From the NCBI RefSeq assembly GCF_003075455.1, contig NZ_QDAE01000013.1:30912-94911 (forward strand): a stretch of 64,000 nt of DNA, in the 5' to 3' direction. Shown piece after piece: positions 18,795 through 28,863 of the stretch. The DNA comes from Arthrobacter sp. Bz4 (GTDB lineage Bacteria; Actinomycetota; Actinomycetes; Actinomycetales; Micrococcaceae). The first letter of the stretch is position 1. Each line of letters opens with the position of its first letter. The position numbers and the translations under genes are program-made. Under the pieces are notes generated by a model that made no database searches, was not told where the DNA came from, and saw only the letters and a list, made by a program, of their open reading frames with translations.

Positions 18795-20814
18795 CAGCGG
18801 TACCGCGGGGCCGCTGGAACTTCTTGACGCCGCAGTTGAAGCCATGGGCGGCGAGAACCGGGTGGGCCAGCATGAGATGACGCAACGGGTCGCCGAGGCG
18901 CTGACCACCGGGGACCACCTGCTGGTGCAGGCTGGCACGGGCACCGGTAAATCGCTGGCCTACCTCATCCCCTTGATCTCCCACGCCCTGACCCACGACA
19001 AACCGGCCATCGTATCCACCGCAACGTTGGCGTTGCAGGCCCAGATTGTCGGTCGCGACGTGCCCCGGCTGCTGAAGGCCCTCAAAGGCAAGCTACCCCG
19101 CCCCGTCGACGTGGTGCTGCTCAAAGGCCGCGGCAATTACGTCTGCAAGCACAAAACGGGCGGAGGCTTCCCCGAAGAGGGGGCACCCGACGCGCTCTTC
19201 AGCCTCGGCGAGGACACCGCCGCACCGCATCCCTCCGCCGGCCCGGCCACCCCGCTGGGCCGCGAGGTTGTCAGGCTCCGGGAGTGGGCCGAAACCACCG
19301 ACACGGGTGACCGGGACGAGCTGACCCCCGGGGTGAGCGAGCAGGCGTGGCGGCAGGTGTCCGTGACCAGCATGGAATGTCTTGGCGCCCAAAAGTGCCC
19401 GGTCGCGGCGGAATGCTTCAGCGAACGGGCCAGGGCCAGGGCGGGCGACGCGGATATCGTCATCACCAACCATGCAATGCTCGCGATCAGTGCCTTCGAG
19501 GGGCTGGCGGTACTCCCCGAGTACGACGTCGTCGTCATCGACGAAGCCCACGAACTGCATGACCGGGTCACCGGAGCGGTGTCCGGACAATTATCGGCGG
19601 GGATGATTTCCGCTGCGGCCTCGGCGGCCCGCCGTCATCTGTCAATCGCCACCGAGGGCCTCGACTCCGCAAACCGCTTTTTCGAGTCAACAGTCACCGG
19701 GATCCCCACGGGATTAATGGCTGCCGGACTCACCGAGGAGCAGGAAACGGCGATCACCCAGGTCCGCGAAGCCTGCCGGGCCGTCCTGTCGGACGCCAAA
19801 GGAGACGGACCGACCCCGGCAGACGGTGGCCGGCAGATGGCGAAGTCCCACGTCCTCGCCGTCTTCGAACTCTGCGAGCGGCTTCTGACGGCGACACCGG
19901 CCGGTGAGGTGCTCTGGGCCTCACGGCCAAGCACCTTCTCACCGGGCACCGGGTATTCACAGCCCGACGACGACGCACCCGCGACCATCAACATCGCGCC
20001 ACTGTCCGTGGCCGGGAAGCTGCGGGAAGGCCTGTTCGCCGATCACACAGTGGTCCTGACCTCGGCAACGCTCGCCATCGGGGCCGAATTCGGTCCAGTC
20101 GCCGGTTCGCTCGGTCTCGCGGGCGCCTCGGCGCCGTCATGGACCGGCGTCGACGTCGGCAGCCCCTTCGACTACCCGAAGCAGGGCGTCCTGTATGTCG
20201 CGAAGGACCTTCCAAAGCCGGAGCGGGGCACCTCGCCTGAGCAGCTCGACGAACTGGAGGTCTTGCTGAAAGCATCGCGGGGTGGGGCGCTGGGACTTTT
20301 TTCCTCCCGCCGCGCGGCCGAAGACGCAGCCGAAGCACTGCGCCCTCGGGTCGACTTCGAAATCCTGTGCCAGGGCGAATCGTCAATGTCGGCGCTGGTC
20401 AAACAATTCTCGGATGAGCCGGACACGTGCCTCTTCGGCACCATGTCACTCTGGCAGGGCGTCGATGTGCCAGGCCGGTCGTGCCGGCTGGTCACCATCG
20501 ACCGCATTCCCTTCCCGCGCCCTGACGACCCACTCATGACAGCGCGGACGAGAGCCGTTGCGAAAGCCGGTGGAAACGGTTTCATGAGTGTTTCGGCAAC
20601 CCACGCGGCCGTCCGCCTCGCTCAGGGCGCCGGACGCCTCATCCGCGCAGCCGAAGACAAGGGGGTGGTGGCGATCCTCGATTCCAGGCTCGCCAACGCA
20701 CGCTACGGATCATTCCTGCGTGCCGCGCTGCCTCCTTTTTGGTCCACCACCGATCGCACGACGGCGGTCGGCGTCCTGGAGCGGCTGGCAGGAAAACCCA
20801 CGCCCGGGGGTTAG
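18787..20814 (+). CDS. dinG: ATP-dependent DNA helicase, DinG/XPD type
   Basis: This 675-residue superfamily 2 helicase has Walker [15 protein letters not shown] (near residue 45), the DEAH box [12 protein letters not shown], and a cluster of four cysteines (YVCKHK, then [16 protein letters not shown]) that in DinG/XPD proteins hold a 4Fe-4S cluster. Motif VI appears as [15 protein letters not shown]. It probably unwinds R-loops, D-loops or similar structures during repair. The ATG at 18787 has an upstream GGAGGAATTCC ribosome site and overlaps the end of hflX. The stop overlaps the lexA stop on the other strand by 3-4 bp. Confidence 0.92.
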   Translation: MPDSGTAGPLELLDAAVEAMGGENRVGQHEMTQRVAEALTTGDHLLVQAGTGTGKSLAYLIPLISHALTHDKPAIVSTATLALQAQIVGRDVPRLLKALKGKLPRPVDVVLLKGRGNYVCKHKTGGGFPEEGAPDALFSLGEDTAAPHPSAGPATPLGREVVRLREWAETTDTGDRDELTPGVSEQAWRQVSVTSMECLGAQKCPVAAECFSERARARAGDADIVITNHAMLAISAFEGLAVLPEYDVVVIDEAHELHDRVTGAVSGQLSAGMISAAASAARRHLSIATEGLDSANRFFESTVTGIPTGLMAAGLTEEQETAITQVREACRAVLSDAKGDGPTPADGGRQMAKSHVLAVFELCERLLTATPAGEVLWASRPSTFSPGTGYSQPDDDAPATINIAPLSVAGKLREGLFADHTVVLTSATLAIGAEFGPVAGSLGLAGASAPSWTGVDVGSPFDYPKQGVLYVAKDLPKPERGTSPEQLDELEVLLKASRGGALGLFSSRRAAEDAAEALRPRVDFEILCQGESSMSALVKQFSDEPDTCLFGTMSLWQGVDVPGRSCRLVTIDRIPFPRPDDPLMTARTRAVAKAGGNGFMSVSATHAAVRLAQGAGRLIRAAEDKGVVAILDSRLANARYGSFLRAALPPFWSTTDRTTAVGVLERLAGKPTPGG

Positions 20815-21584
20815 AGGGCGCGCATCACCGAGACGACCTTGCCCATAATCGTGGCGAGGTCTCCCAGGATCGGCTCGTACTGGGTGTTCTGGGGGAGCAG
20901 CCAGGTGTGACCGTCGCGCTGACGGAAAGTCTTCACAGTCGCCTCGTCGTCGAGGAGCGCGGCCACGATGTCACCGTTCTGTGCTTCCTGCTGGCGCCGG
21001 ACCACTACCCAGTCACCGTCGCAAATGGCGGCGTCGATCATCGAATCGCCATAGACCCGCAACATGAAGAGATCGCCGTGTCCCACCAACTGGCGGGGTA
21101 GCGGCATGACATCTTCCACTACCTGGTCGGCCAGCACCGGGCCGCCGGCAGCGATCCGCCCCACCATCGGAACCATGGCTGCGTCGACCGCGCCGCCGAC
21201 GTCCGGTGTCGTGCCCTGGCCCGATCCTTCTTCGCCGCTGTGCTGATCATGGTCGAGGGTCAGCGGAAGCAGGATCTCCATGGCGCGGGGGCGCTTCGGA
21301 TCGCGCCTGAGATAGCCCATCCGCTCCAGCTGCGACAACTGATGGGTGACGCTCGAGAGACTGGCGAGCCCAACCGTGTCTCCGATCTCGCGCATGGAGG
21401 GCGGATACCCGTTGGTGCCGATGGCCCGCTGAATGGTCTCGAGGATTTTCTTCTGGCGGGGCGTCATGCCCTTGGGCACCTGGCGGCCACGCGGGCGGCC
21501 ACGGGCTGGCAGGGCGGCCGGGGCAAGGTCAGCCGGGGCGAGGTCGGAGGCCGGTTCATCCAGTGGTGCGTCGGACTCTTTCAC
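20811..21584 (-). CDS. lexA: SOS repressor LexA
   Basis: LexA represses DNA-damage genes until RecA-stimulated autocleavage. The 257-residue protein has a winged helix ([20 protein letters not shown]), the cleavage site Ala-Gly in [10 protein letters not shown], and the Ser181/Lys218 dyad ([16 protein letters not shown]) spaced exactly 37 residues apart as in E. coli. A GTG start gives an N-terminal ~40-residue Ala/Pro-rich extension, common in actinobacteria. The gene is divergent from the LysM-protein gene, with two LexA boxes between them, implying autoregulation. Confidence 0.97.
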   Translation of the reverse strand: MKESDAPLDEPASDLAPADLAPAALPARGRPRGRQVPKGMTPRQKKILETIQRAIGTNGYPPSMREIGDTVGLASLSSVTHQLSQLERMGYLRRDPKRPRAMEILLPLTLDHDQHSGEEGSGQGTTPDVGGAVDAAMVPMVGRIAAGGPVLADQVVEDVMPLPRQLVGHGDLFMLRVYGDSMIDAAICDGDWVVVRRQQEAQNGDIVAALLDDEATVKTFRQRDGHTWLLPQNTQYEPILGDLATIMGKVVSVMRAL

Positions 21585-21738
21585 GGTCGCTGTCCCTTCG
21601 ATAAGAATCCATGTACCCCGGCAGATCCCTGGATTCCACGGGCCGAGCTTATTTTGTCAGTGGCGGATGATGTGCTGGTTTCTGCTGGATCCCGAACCTT
21701 CATCCTTGCCCTAACGGTAAGGGAGTCAGGACACGTTT

Positions 21739-21754
21739 TCAAACATTTGTTCGA
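21739..21754. promoter_or_regulatory. LexA (SOS) box 1, lexA-proximal
   Basis: TCAAAC-ATTT-GTTCGA matches the TCGAAC-N4-GTTCGA consensus at 11 of 12 half-site positions. Confidence 0.85.
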
Positions 21755-21806
21755 TCGTGTCTCGACAAAGTTCGTCAATCAGTGCTAAAAATAAACAAGC
21801 AGTAAT

Positions 21807-21822
21807 TCGAAGATAAGTTCGA
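21807..21822. promoter_or_regulatory. LexA (SOS) box 2, LysM-proximal
   Basis: TCGAAG-ATAA-GTTCGA matches the consensus at 11 of 12 positions and lies 115 bp before the LysM gene start. Confidence 0.85.
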
Positions 21823-21937
21823 ACAAAACAGGAATCGCCGGTTTTAGCTCGAACACCGCCTTCAACCTTCAGGGTTGGTCCCGGGTTAATACCCCAGGAC
21901 CGAATGGACTGATTCGAGAGTACAGAGAGGTGTATCC

Positions 21938-22312
21938 ATGTCTGTCATCACCACACACCAGAATTTCCCTACCACCGAAAGCGACGCGACCACGAGCGGC
22001 GCCACCAAGCTGCGGCTGACCCGCAGGGGCCGGCTCCTGTTGGTCGGATTGCCGATCGTGCTACTCGCGTCGGCCGTTCTGATGTTGTCAGGATTTTTCA
22101 ACTCGCCTGCCAAGGCATCAGCTGAAGGCGGAGAGGTGACCGAGACCGTGAGTGTCAGCGTCGCAGCCGGCGAAACCATCTGGCAGCTGGCAACCGAGTT
22201 CGCTCCGGACCGCGATCCGCGCATCGTCGTCTCCGAGATCGTTGAACTGAACAGCTTGGGCACCTCAGTGCTGCAGGCAGGGCAGCAACTGGATGTCCCC
22301 ACCAACCGGTAA
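21938..22312 (+). CDS. LysM-domain membrane protein, likely SOS-induced cell division suppressor
   Basis: The 124-residue protein has a basic cytoplasmic N-terminus, one membrane segment (LLLVGLPIVLLASAVLMLSG, residues ~33-53) and an extracytoplasmic LysM domain (VSVSVAAGETIWQLATEF, VVSEIVELNSLG, VLQAGQQLDVP). Divergent orientation from lexA and shared LexA boxes match mycobacterial Rv2719c (ChiZ), corynebacterial DivS and, functionally, Bacillus YneA, which delay division after DNA damage. The function is inferred from architecture and location; sequence identity to these proteins was not tested. A GAGAGGTG ribosome site precedes the ATG. Confidence 0.85.
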   Translation: MSVITTHQNFPTTESDATTSGATKLRLTRRGRLLLVGLPIVLLASAVLMLSGFFNSPAKASAEGGEVTETVSVSVAAGETIWQLATEFAPDRDPRIVVSEIVELNSLGTSVLQAGQQLDVPTNR

Positions 22313-22458
22313 CGCCTCGACAGCCACTACTGCACCCCCAGAACCCTCCAACCCGGTCGGCCAGTATCGGCCACCGGGTGCGGAGCTTCTGCGAACGCGG
22401 TGAAGATCCTGATGAAGGGTGAAGGCCCGCCGATTCTGCACCTGCAGCACTCCATGCT

Positions 22459-22464
22459 TAACCT
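22459..22464 (+). promoter_or_regulatory. Putative -10 element of leaderless hisC
   Basis: TAACCT is 6 nt before the GTG start of hisC. Confidence 0.35.
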
Positions 22465-22470
22465 TGACAG

Positions 22471-23580
22471 GTGAGCGAACAGTTTGAGCGGTTGAGCCGG
22501 TTGCCCCTGCGCGAGGATCTGCGGGGCAAGCACCCCTACGGTGCGCCCCAGTTGGATGTCCCCATCCTCCTGAACGTCAATGAGAATACCCATGGAGTGC
22601 CGGACGATGTCCGGCAGGCAATCGTTGATGCGGTGAGCCGGGAGGTCGGGGGGCTGAACCGTTACCCCGACCGTGAGTTCACCGAGCTCCGGACCAATCT
22701 TGCACGCTACCTCGGCCACGGACTGACGCCCGAAAACCTGTGGGCCGCCAACGGATCCAACGAGGTACTGCAGCACCTGCTGCAGGCCTTCGGCGGCCCG
22801 GGTCGATCAGCCATCGGCTTCCCCCCGACCTACTCCATGTATCCGTTGCTGGCCAGCAGCACCGGCACCCGCTATATCGCAGGGCAGGGTAACGACAGGT
22901 TCGAGCTCAGCGCCGCCGACGCGGCCCGCGAAGTGCGCGAATCCGGCGCGAACCTCGTCTTTCTGTGCTCGCCGAACAACCCGACCGGCTCAGCGCTGGG
23001 CCTGGATGTGGTGGAAGCGGTTTATGAGGCGGGCAGCGACGCGCAGGCAATCGTGATCGTCGATGAGGCCTATGCCGAGTTCGCCCACGCAGGCACCGTC
23101 AGCGCCCTCAGCCTGCTGGCGGGCCGGGAACGTCTTGTGGTGTCCCGCACCATGAGCAAGGCTTTCGCGATGGCCGGGACGAGGCTCGGTTACCTGGCGG
23201 CGGCCCCCGAGGTTGCTGACGCGCTGCGCCTGGTCCGGTTGCCGTACCACCTTTCGGCCATCACCCAGGCGGCAGCGAACGCGGCCCTGACCCACTCTGA
23301 CCGATTGCTTGCCAACGTGGAAAACATCAAGGTGCAACGCGATCGGATAGTGACCAGTCTCCAGCACCTCGGGTTGACCCCGGTGCCCTCGGACGCCAAC
23401 TTCGTTCTCTTCGGCGGACTGGACGACCCGCACCGCATCTGGCAGGGCCTGCTCGACGGGGGAGTGCTGATTCGCGACGTCGGTATTCCCGGTCACCTCC
23501 GGGTCACCGCAGGCACCGAGACGGAAACCACAGTGTTCCTCGACACCCTCGGTGCCCTGCTGGAGGGGACCGTCTCCTAG
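22471..23580 (+). CDS. hisC: Histidinol-phosphate aminotransferase
   Basis: HisC is a PLP enzyme converting imidazole-acetol phosphate to histidinol phosphate. The 369-residue product shows aminotransferase class I/II landmarks: [34 protein letters not shown], the VDEAYAEFA aspartate/tyrosine and the PLP-binding lysine in [18 protein letters not shown]. It starts with GTG and heads the hisC-hisB-hisH-priA cluster. No hisD is visible upstream in this window. Confidence 0.95.
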   Translation: MSEQFERLSRLPLREDLRGKHPYGAPQLDVPILLNVNENTHGVPDDVRQAIVDAVSREVGGLNRYPDREFTELRTNLARYLGHGLTPENLWAANGSNEVLQHLLQAFGGPGRSAIGFPPTYSMYPLLASSTGTRYIAGQGNDRFELSAADAAREVRESGANLVFLCSPNNPTGSALGLDVVEAVYEAGSDAQAIVIVDEAYAEFAHAGTVSALSLLAGRERLVVSRTMSKAFAMAGTRLGYLAAAPEVADALRLVRLPYHLSAITQAAANAALTHSDRLLANVENIKVQRDRIVTSLQHLGLTPVPSDANFVLFGGLDDPHRIWQGLLDGGVLIRDVGIPGHLRVTAGTETETTVFLDTLGALLEGTVS

Positions 23581-23662
23581 ACTGGTGATAGACCCTTTCC
23601 AAGCGGCGCCCGGTGCTGTCCCTACCGTCACCCATCCGCTACGTACCAATCGAAGGATAGCC

Positions 23663-24280
23663 ATGAGCGTGGAAACCACTGTCGGACGCACTGCGAGCCG
23701 GGAACGGACCACCAGCGAGTCGTCGGTGTTTGTCGAGCTCGATCTTGACGGCACCGGACGCGCGGAGATCAGCACCTCGGTGCCGTTCTACGACCACATG
23801 CTGACTGCGCTGGCCAAGCACTCACTGATCGACCTCACGGTCCGAGCCACCGGTGACACGCACATCGATGCCCACCACACCGTCGAGGATGTCGCCATCA
23901 CCATCGGCGAGGTGCTCCGGGAGGCCCTGGGGACGAAGGCCGGGATCCGCAGGTTCGGCGAAGCGACGGTGCCCCTGGATGAGGCGCTGGCCAACGCCGT
24001 CGTCGACATCTCCGGCCGGCCATACCTGGTGCACACGGGTGAGCCCGCAGGCCAGGAATACCACCTGATCGGAGGGCACTTCACCGGCTCGCTGACCCGG
24101 CACGTCTTCGAGGCGATCACCCTGCATGCCCAGATCTGTCTGCACATGACGGTGTTGGGTGGACGGGATCCACACCACATTGTCGAAGCCCAGTTCAAGG
24201 CGTTCGCCCGGGCGCTGCGCGCTGCAGTGGAACCGGACCCACGCGTGGAGGGCATCCCGTCCACCAAGGGGGCACTATGA
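23663..24280 (+). CDS. hisB: Imidazoleglycerol-phosphate dehydratase
   Basis: HisB dehydrates imidazole-glycerol phosphate using a dimanganese centre. The 205-residue monofunctional form has the His-rich metal motifs [39 protein letters not shown] and [16 protein letters not shown]. There is no N-terminal phosphatase domain, unlike in enterobacteria. The ATG has an upstream AAGGAT site and is 82 bp after hisC; the stop overlaps hisH (ATGA). Confidence 0.96.
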   Translation: MSVETTVGRTASRERTTSESSVFVELDLDGTGRAEISTSVPFYDHMLTALAKHSLIDLTVRATGDTHIDAHHTVEDVAITIGEVLREALGTKAGIRRFGEATVPLDEALANAVVDISGRPYLVHTGEPAGQEYHLIGGHFTGSLTRHVFEAITLHAQICLHMTVLGGRDPHHIVEAQFKAFARALRAAVEPDPRVEGIPSTKGAL

Positions 24281-24915
24281 GTGCGCCACGCGTAACGGTT
24301 CTGGACTACGGTTCGGGGAACATCCGTTCAGCGGTCCGTGCCCTGGAACACGTCGGCGCTGAAGTGACGTTGAGCGCCAAACCCGACGACGTCCTGAACG
24401 CCGACGGGTTGGTGGTGCCCGGCGTCGGAGCCTTCGCGACCGTGATGAAGGGTCTGAAGGATGTCGATGCACTGCGCATGATCGGCCGGCGGGTGGCGGG
24501 CGGCAGGCCAGTGCTTGGCATCTGCGTGGGCCTGCAGATCCTCTTCGAGGAGGGCGTCGAGCACGGCGTCCGGACCGCGGGCATGGGCGAGTGGCCAGGC
24601 ACCGTTGAACGGTTGCAGGCTGACGTCGTCCCGCACATGGGCTGGAACACGGTGAAGGCAGCCGAGGGGTCGCAGCTGTTCGAAGGCATCGAGGACGAGC
24701 GGTTCTACTTTGTGCACTCCTACGGAGTGCAGCAGTGGAAGTTCGAGGTCACCCAGCCAGCAATGAAGCCCCCAATGGTGACCTGGGCGGACCACGGCGG
24801 TCAGTTCATTGCCGCCGTGGAAAACGGTCCCCTCAGCGCCACCCAGTTCCACCCCGAAAAGTCCGGTGACGCCGGGGCCCGTCTGCTCTCCAACTGGACA
24901 GCCGGGCTGCGGTAG
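24277..24915 (+). CDS. hisH: Imidazole glycerol phosphate synthase glutamine amidotransferase subunit
   Basis: HisH supplies ammonia from glutamine to HisF. The 212-residue class I amidotransferase contains the catalytic triad Cys83 (LGICVGLQ), His192 and Glu194 (QFHPEKSG), with the N-terminal YGSGNIRS motif. It overlaps hisB by 4 nt. The partner hisF is not in the visible cluster and must be encoded elsewhere. Confidence 0.96.
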   Translation: MSAPRVTVLDYGSGNIRSAVRALEHVGAEVTLSAKPDDVLNADGLVVPGVGAFATVMKGLKDVDALRMIGRRVAGGRPVLGICVGLQILFEEGVEHGVRTAGMGEWPGTVERLQADVVPHMGWNTVKAAEGSQLFEGIEDERFYFVHSYGVQQWKFEVTQPAMKPPMVTWADHGGQFIAAVENGPLSATQFHPEKSGDAGARLLSNWTAGLR

Positions 24916-24917
24916 TC

Positions 24918-25076
24918 ATGTGGAGCATAGTGTTGATGGGGCTCGCGGGCCTGTTGATCGGTGGGGCTATCTCCTTCCGGCGGCAGGAACTACCCAAGGC
25001 CCTGATCATCAGCTTCTGGGTCCTGGCGGGAATGGCGCTCCTCGCTGCCTACCTCCTGACCCTGACCGACATCTGA
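24918..25076 (+). CDS. Small two-segment membrane protein in the his operon
   Basis: An ATG 2 bp after the hisH stop opens a 52-residue frame ending at TGA 25076. The product has two hydrophobic stretches ([17 protein letters not shown] and [19 protein letters not shown]) separated by a short basic loop (FRRQELPK). Tight spacing between hisH and priA argues it is translated. I recognise no family; it may be a small integral membrane protein with no role in histidine synthesis. Confidence 0.65.
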   Translation: MWSIVLMGLAGLLIGGAISFRRQELPKALIISFWVLAGMALLAAYLLTLTDI

Positions 25077-25116
25077 TTCCAGACCTCCGACAGCTACGAA
25101 AGAGTCACAACACCCG

Positions 25117-25875
25117 ATGAGCCCCTTTACTGAATCCCCCATTCTCGAACTGCTTCCTGCTGTCGACGTCGTCGACGGGCAGGCTGTCCGCCTGGTCCAG
25201 GGCGAGGCCGGCAGCGAAACAGGTTACGGTGACGCCCTCGAGGCGGCCCTCGCCTGGCAGCAGGACGGCGCCGAATGGGTGCACCTGGTGGACCTTGACG
25301 CAGCCTTCGGCCGGGGCTCAAACCGCGAACTGCTCGGACGCGTGATTAACGAACTCGACATCAAGGTGGAGCTGTCCGGGGGAATCCGCGATGACGCCTC
25401 CCTCGACGCAGCCCTGGAACTCGGCGCGCACCGGGTGAACCTCGGCACCGCAGCCCTGGAAAACCCGGAGTGGACGGCTGCGGTCATCGCCCGCTACGGC
25501 GACAAGATCGCCGTCGGCCTGGACGTCCGGGGCACCACCCTGGCAGCCCGCGGCTGGACCGAAGAAGGCGGCGACCTGTGGGAAGTCCTGCAGCGCCTCG
25601 AAGACGCGGGCTGCTCCCGGTACGTGGTCACAGACGTCACCAAGGACGGCACGCTCCGCGGCCCCAACCTCGAACTACTCCAGCAGGTGCTTGAGCGGAC
25701 CTCGCAGCCCGTGGTCGCATCGGGTGGAATCTCAAGCCTCGAGGACCTCGCGGCGCTGCGCCAGCTGGTGCCACACGGACTGGAAGGTGCAATCGTGGGC
25801 AAGGCGCTGTACGCCGGCGCCTTCACGCTGCCCCAGGCGCTCGACATCGCCGGGCACCCGGCATCCCGGATGTGA
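25117..25875 (+). CDS. priA: Bifunctional HisA/TrpF isomerase PriA
   Basis: In many actinobacteria one (beta-alpha)8 enzyme, PriA, isomerises both ProFAR (histidine) and phosphoribosylanthranilate (tryptophan). The 252-residue protein has Asp17 in [16 protein letters not shown], the SGGIRDD and [11 protein letters not shown] phosphate-binding turns, [13 protein letters not shown] and [12 protein letters not shown]. The phylogenetic context, rather than a single residue, supports the dual-function assignment; if a separate trpF exists the enzyme could be HisA only. It overlaps sseB by GTGA. Confidence 0.92.
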   Translation: MSPFTESPILELLPAVDVVDGQAVRLVQGEAGSETGYGDALEAALAWQQDGAEWVHLVDLDAAFGRGSNRELLGRVINELDIKVELSGGIRDDASLDAALELGAHRVNLGTAALENPEWTAAVIARYGDKIAVGLDVRGTTLAARGWTEEGGDLWEVLQRLEDAGCSRYVVTDVTKDGTLRGPNLELLQQVLERTSQPVVASGGISSLEDLAALRQLVPHGLEGAIVGKALYAGAFTLPQALDIAGHPASRM

Positions 25876-26750
25876 GCGAGCGGCAACTCCCCGCACATAT
25901 CGCCGCTGCCCTGGCGGCCAACACCGCCGATTCCGCGGGGCAGGCCTGGGAAGGCCGTGACCTGAGCGGCGAGGGTAACCCGCTGCACAACTTCGACGAC
26001 GACGACGGCGCCGCACCGCCCGCCTACACCGAGGCAATCGACCGGCTGCTGGCCGGGACCAGCGACGAAACGGGAGTGCTCGCCGCCCTCGCCGGGGTGA
26101 GACTTTTCGTACCCGTGGTAGCCCAGCTCGCCGGGGAAACCGCGCCCGACGACCCTCACTCGCACGCCGACCACGGCCACGGCGGGGGAGCACCGGAGGG
26201 CGACAAGGAGGCCGACATGGCCCTGGTCACGCTCAAAGCACCCGATGGCCGCACGGCGCTGCCGGTCTTCAGCTCTGTTGCTGCACTGGCCGCGTGGCAT
26301 CCGGAAGCCAGGCCCGTGGCCGTTTACGCGCCGCGTGCGGCGCTGTCGGCGGTCGCCGACGGAGCGCAGCTACTGGTCATCGATCCGGGCGCACACTTCA
26401 CCTTCGTTGTGCGTCGCCCCGCCATGTGGGCGCTGGCCCAGCAGCACCAGTGGCGGCCGGCCTACAGCGACCCAAGCATCGCCGACCTGGTCGCCCAGCT
26501 CACCGGTAAGGAGCCAGCGATCCTGCGGGTAGCGCTGGGTCCCGGAAGCGGGGTTCCGGCCCGCGCGGCAGACGGTACACTGGCATCCGGCGGCGGACCG
26601 GGCCCCGAAGTGCGGCTCCAGATCACGCTGCGAGACGGGCTGGCTGGGGAAGCGGTCCAGACGGTGGTCCAGGAACTGCAGGACCGGCTGCGGGCCAATA
26701 CAGAATTTGTGGAACGGGTCGACTCCCTTGAGGTGGTACTGACCCGCTGA
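25872..26750 (+). CDS. SseB family protein
   Basis: The 292-residue protein has SseB N-terminal-domain features: [55 protein letters not shown] and [18 protein letters not shown]. The function in actinobacteria is unknown. A GTG start overlaps the priA stop, and a short histidine-rich stretch ([10 protein letters not shown]) sits in a loop near residue 97, which could bind metal or be a flexible linker. The priA-sseB order is common in this lineage. Confidence 0.85.
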   Translation: MSERQLPAHIAAALAANTADSAGQAWEGRDLSGEGNPLHNFDDDDGAAPPAYTEAIDRLLAGTSDETGVLAALAGVRLFVPVVAQLAGETAPDDPHSHADHGHGGGAPEGDKEADMALVTLKAPDGRTALPVFSSVAALAAWHPEARPVAVYAPRAALSAVADGAQLLVIDPGAHFTFVVRRPAMWALAQQHQWRPAYSDPSIADLVAQLTGKEPAILRVALGPGSGVPARAADGTLASGGGPGPEVRLQITLRDGLAGEAVQTVVQELQDRLRANTEFVERVDSLEVVLTR

Positions 26751-26754
26751 GGAC

Positions 26755-28109
26755 GTGCGGGCGGACCCGCAGAAGAGTGAACCAGTGAATTTTGCCCTCT
26801 ACCGGGAGCTGCTCCGTATTGTCCCGGTGCGGCGTCTGCTCATCGTCGGAATGATCGCCAGATTCCCGCACTCCGCGGCCGGGGTCCTGCTGACCCTTCA
26901 TGTGGTGCAGACCCTCGACCGTGGGTACGCGGAAGCCGGCGCTGTCGCGGCTCTTCTGACGATTGGCATCGCCGTCGGCGCACCCTGGCGGGGCCGTCGG
27001 GTCGACAGCGCGAGGCTGCGCAAGGCACTGATTCCGTCCGTGATCGCCGAAGCGGTGATCTGGTCTGTGGCACCCCAGCTGTCCTACGAGTGGCTGCTCG
27101 TCGCCGCTCTGATCGGTGGGTTGTTCACCCTGCCCGCCTTCTCGGTGGTTCGCCAGTCCCTGGGCGTGATGGTGTCCGGGGAGAAGCGACGGACCGCGTT
27201 CACCCTTGACGCGATCAGCACCGAGATGATCTTTATGGTGGGACCGGCGCTGGGCGTTGTCCTGGCCACCCAGGTCTCGACGGTCTTTGGCCTCACCCTG
27301 GTGGGGCTGGCCACCGCCGGTGCCGGTCTCTTCCTGATGTGGTTCAACCCACCGACCCGGAGCGAGCAGCTGGGAGCTGTTTCCCGGCCCCCGACCGAAG
27401 CCGAGGACGAGCCGCCGCCGTCGGTGCACTGGTCGCATCGGCGCCAGCGCACGTCACCGAAGCGTCGGCCGAACTGTACCCGGGAGGACGCGCAGCACAC
27501 GGTCGTCAAGGGGCGAAGGGACGTCAGCGGGTCAAAGAGCGGCTGGCGGGCAGCTTCGTCTGGCTGACGGTGGCGGTGGCGGTGGTCCTGGTGGTGGCTG
27601 CCGGGGCAGGACTGGTGCTGGCCGGTACCGAGGTGGGGATCGTCGCCGCGCTCGAGGAGTCGGGCCGGGAGGGTGAACTCGGGCTGGTCTTCGCCGCCTG
27701 GTGTGCCGCATCGGTGGTGGGCGGCCTGATCTATGGTGCACTGCACCGGCCGGTGTCCCCGCTCGTGCTCCTCCTGCTCATGGGGCTGTTCACCATCCCC
27801 ATGGGTTTCGCCGAAAACACCCTGGCACTGTGCCTGCTCTCGATCCTGCCGGGACTATTGTGCGCACCGGTCCTGTCGGCGGCGTCCGAACGGGTGGCCG
27901 ACCTAGTGGTCGAGGAACGGCGTGGCGAGGCGATGGGATGGTATGGCTCGGCACTCACCTCGGGGGTGGCGCTGGGTGCACCACTGGCCGGCATCACCAT
28001 CGACACGGTGGGCCCGTCCGCGGCCTTCACCGCCGTGGGGTCGGTCGCGGTACTGATCTGCCTGCTGGGCCTAGGCGCCCAGCAGGCACGACGACGGCGG
28101 GCTAGTTGA
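26755..28109 (+). pseudogene. MFS transporter, frameshifted in the central loop
   Basis: The first frame encodes six hydrophobic segments from a start near 26755 (or GTG 26785) to about 27400, with ARFPHSAAGVLLTLHVVQTL resembling family start regions. Near 27400-27450 the frame must shift by one missing base into the frame encoding the second six segments (FVWLTVAVAVVLVVAAGAGL to VLICLLGLGAQQ, stop 28109). The break is in the hydrophilic loop between the two halves, in a run of CCG repeats. An intact 12-helix exporter would result. A sequencing undercall is likely. The 3' end overlaps the DUF1844 gene by 8 bp. Confidence 0.85.
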
Positions 28110-28560
28110 CCGCGCCGGTGAATTTTTCGCCGGGGCCCTGACCTGGCGCGTCCTGAATGACCGACGCTTCGCGGAAGGCCAGCTGCAGTGAGCGGAGCCC
28201 GTCGCGCAGCGGCCCGGCGTGCTGGCCCCCGATCTCGGGGGCAGCGGCAGTGACAAACCCGGCCAGTGCCGTGATGATCTTGCGGGCCTCGTCAAGATCC
28301 TTGAGTTCCTCGGCGTCGTCGCCTTCTGCCAGGCCGCATTTCACGGCTGCGGCGCTCATCAGGTGCAGCGCGGAGGTCATGATCAGCTCCACGGCACTGA
28401 CCTCGGCGATGTCGCGGCGAACCTGGCGACCGTCGTCGGCGGTTTGGTCCAGGGGGTCCTGGAGTGATGGCTGGTCCGGGGGGCCAGCGGAACCGCCGTC
28501 GTCGCCGGGTGCCTGGAAGATGTTGCGTTCGCTGTCTGGATTACTGGCCGGAGTACTCAT
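28102..28560 (-). CDS. DUF1844 domain-containing protein
   Basis: The 152-residue protein has an N-terminal disordered part (~40 residues, rich in Pro/Asp/Gly) and the DUF1844 core (SAVELIMTSALHLMSAAAVK, LKDLDEARKIITALAGFVTA). Its role is unknown. DUF1844 genes are conserved next to infC in actinobacteria, divergently oriented as here. The translated termini and the two-helix core match the family. Confidence 0.88.
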   Translation of the reverse strand: MSTPASNPDSERNIFQAPGDDGGSAGPPDQPSLQDPLDQTADDGRQVRRDIAEVSAVELIMTSALHLMSAAAVKCGLAEGDDAEELKDLDEARKIITALAGFVTAAAPEIGGQHAGPLRDGLRSLQLAFREASVIQDAPGQGPGEKFTGAVN

Positions 28561-28863
28561 GCTGGTAAGCTTGTCACAGACCGACTGGAGGTCACTATTT
28601 CATGCACCCACACGAGGCATGAAAAAGATCACTTCCAGTTTGCAAGCGGAGTTTCCTCCCACCCGCGATTGCCAGGTGTTTCGTTGCGAAACATGGTGGC
28701 AGCCGGGTAACAGGTCGGTACGTACGATCGTCAAGACATTTCTTGACAGTACGCTTCCACTCGCAGTGGAAGTAACCGATCATCGAGGCCTCTGATTGCA
28801 CGTGCAGTCGGGGGCCTTCTTCTATTGCAGGTGGTATTACTTCAAAGATTTCAGGAGCAACAC
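28561..28863. other. 303-bp region between DUF1844 and infC
   Basis: The first part has no recognised signal. The second part, 28730-28823, forms three consecutive stem-loops upstream of infC (described separately). No additional ORF with coding character was seen. Confidence 0.6.
28730..28823 (+). promoter_or_regulatory. Structured infC leader with terminator-like hairpin
   Basis: Three stem-loops follow one another: GTCAAG-ACATTT-CTTGAC (28730-28747), CTTCCACT-CGC-AGTGGAAG (28754-28772), and a branched hairpin closed by AGGCC/GGCCT (28786-28817) with an inner stem GATTGCAC/GTGCAGTC, followed by TTCTTCTATT. The last resembles an intrinsic terminator ahead of infC, suggesting attenuation of the infC-rpmI-rplT operon, possibly by bL20 or translation factors as in other bacteria. 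Confidence 0.6.

Larger units (their letters stand above)
21585..21937. other. 353-bp intergenic region between divergent lexA and LysM gene
   Basis: This region holds two LexA boxes (21739-21754 and 21807-21822) and an inverted repeat GAATCCA / TGGATTC (21605-21611 and 21630-21636) that would form a hairpin in the lexA leader. The LexA boxes lie over 150 bp from the lexA start, so lexA has a long untranslated leader if transcribed from near them. No further ORF was recognised. Confidence 0.7.

Noticed and set aside
26623..27746. Large antisense frames opposite the sseB and MFS genes
   Set aside because: They are rich in Gly/Arg/His without family motifs, typical shadows of GC-rich coding sequence.
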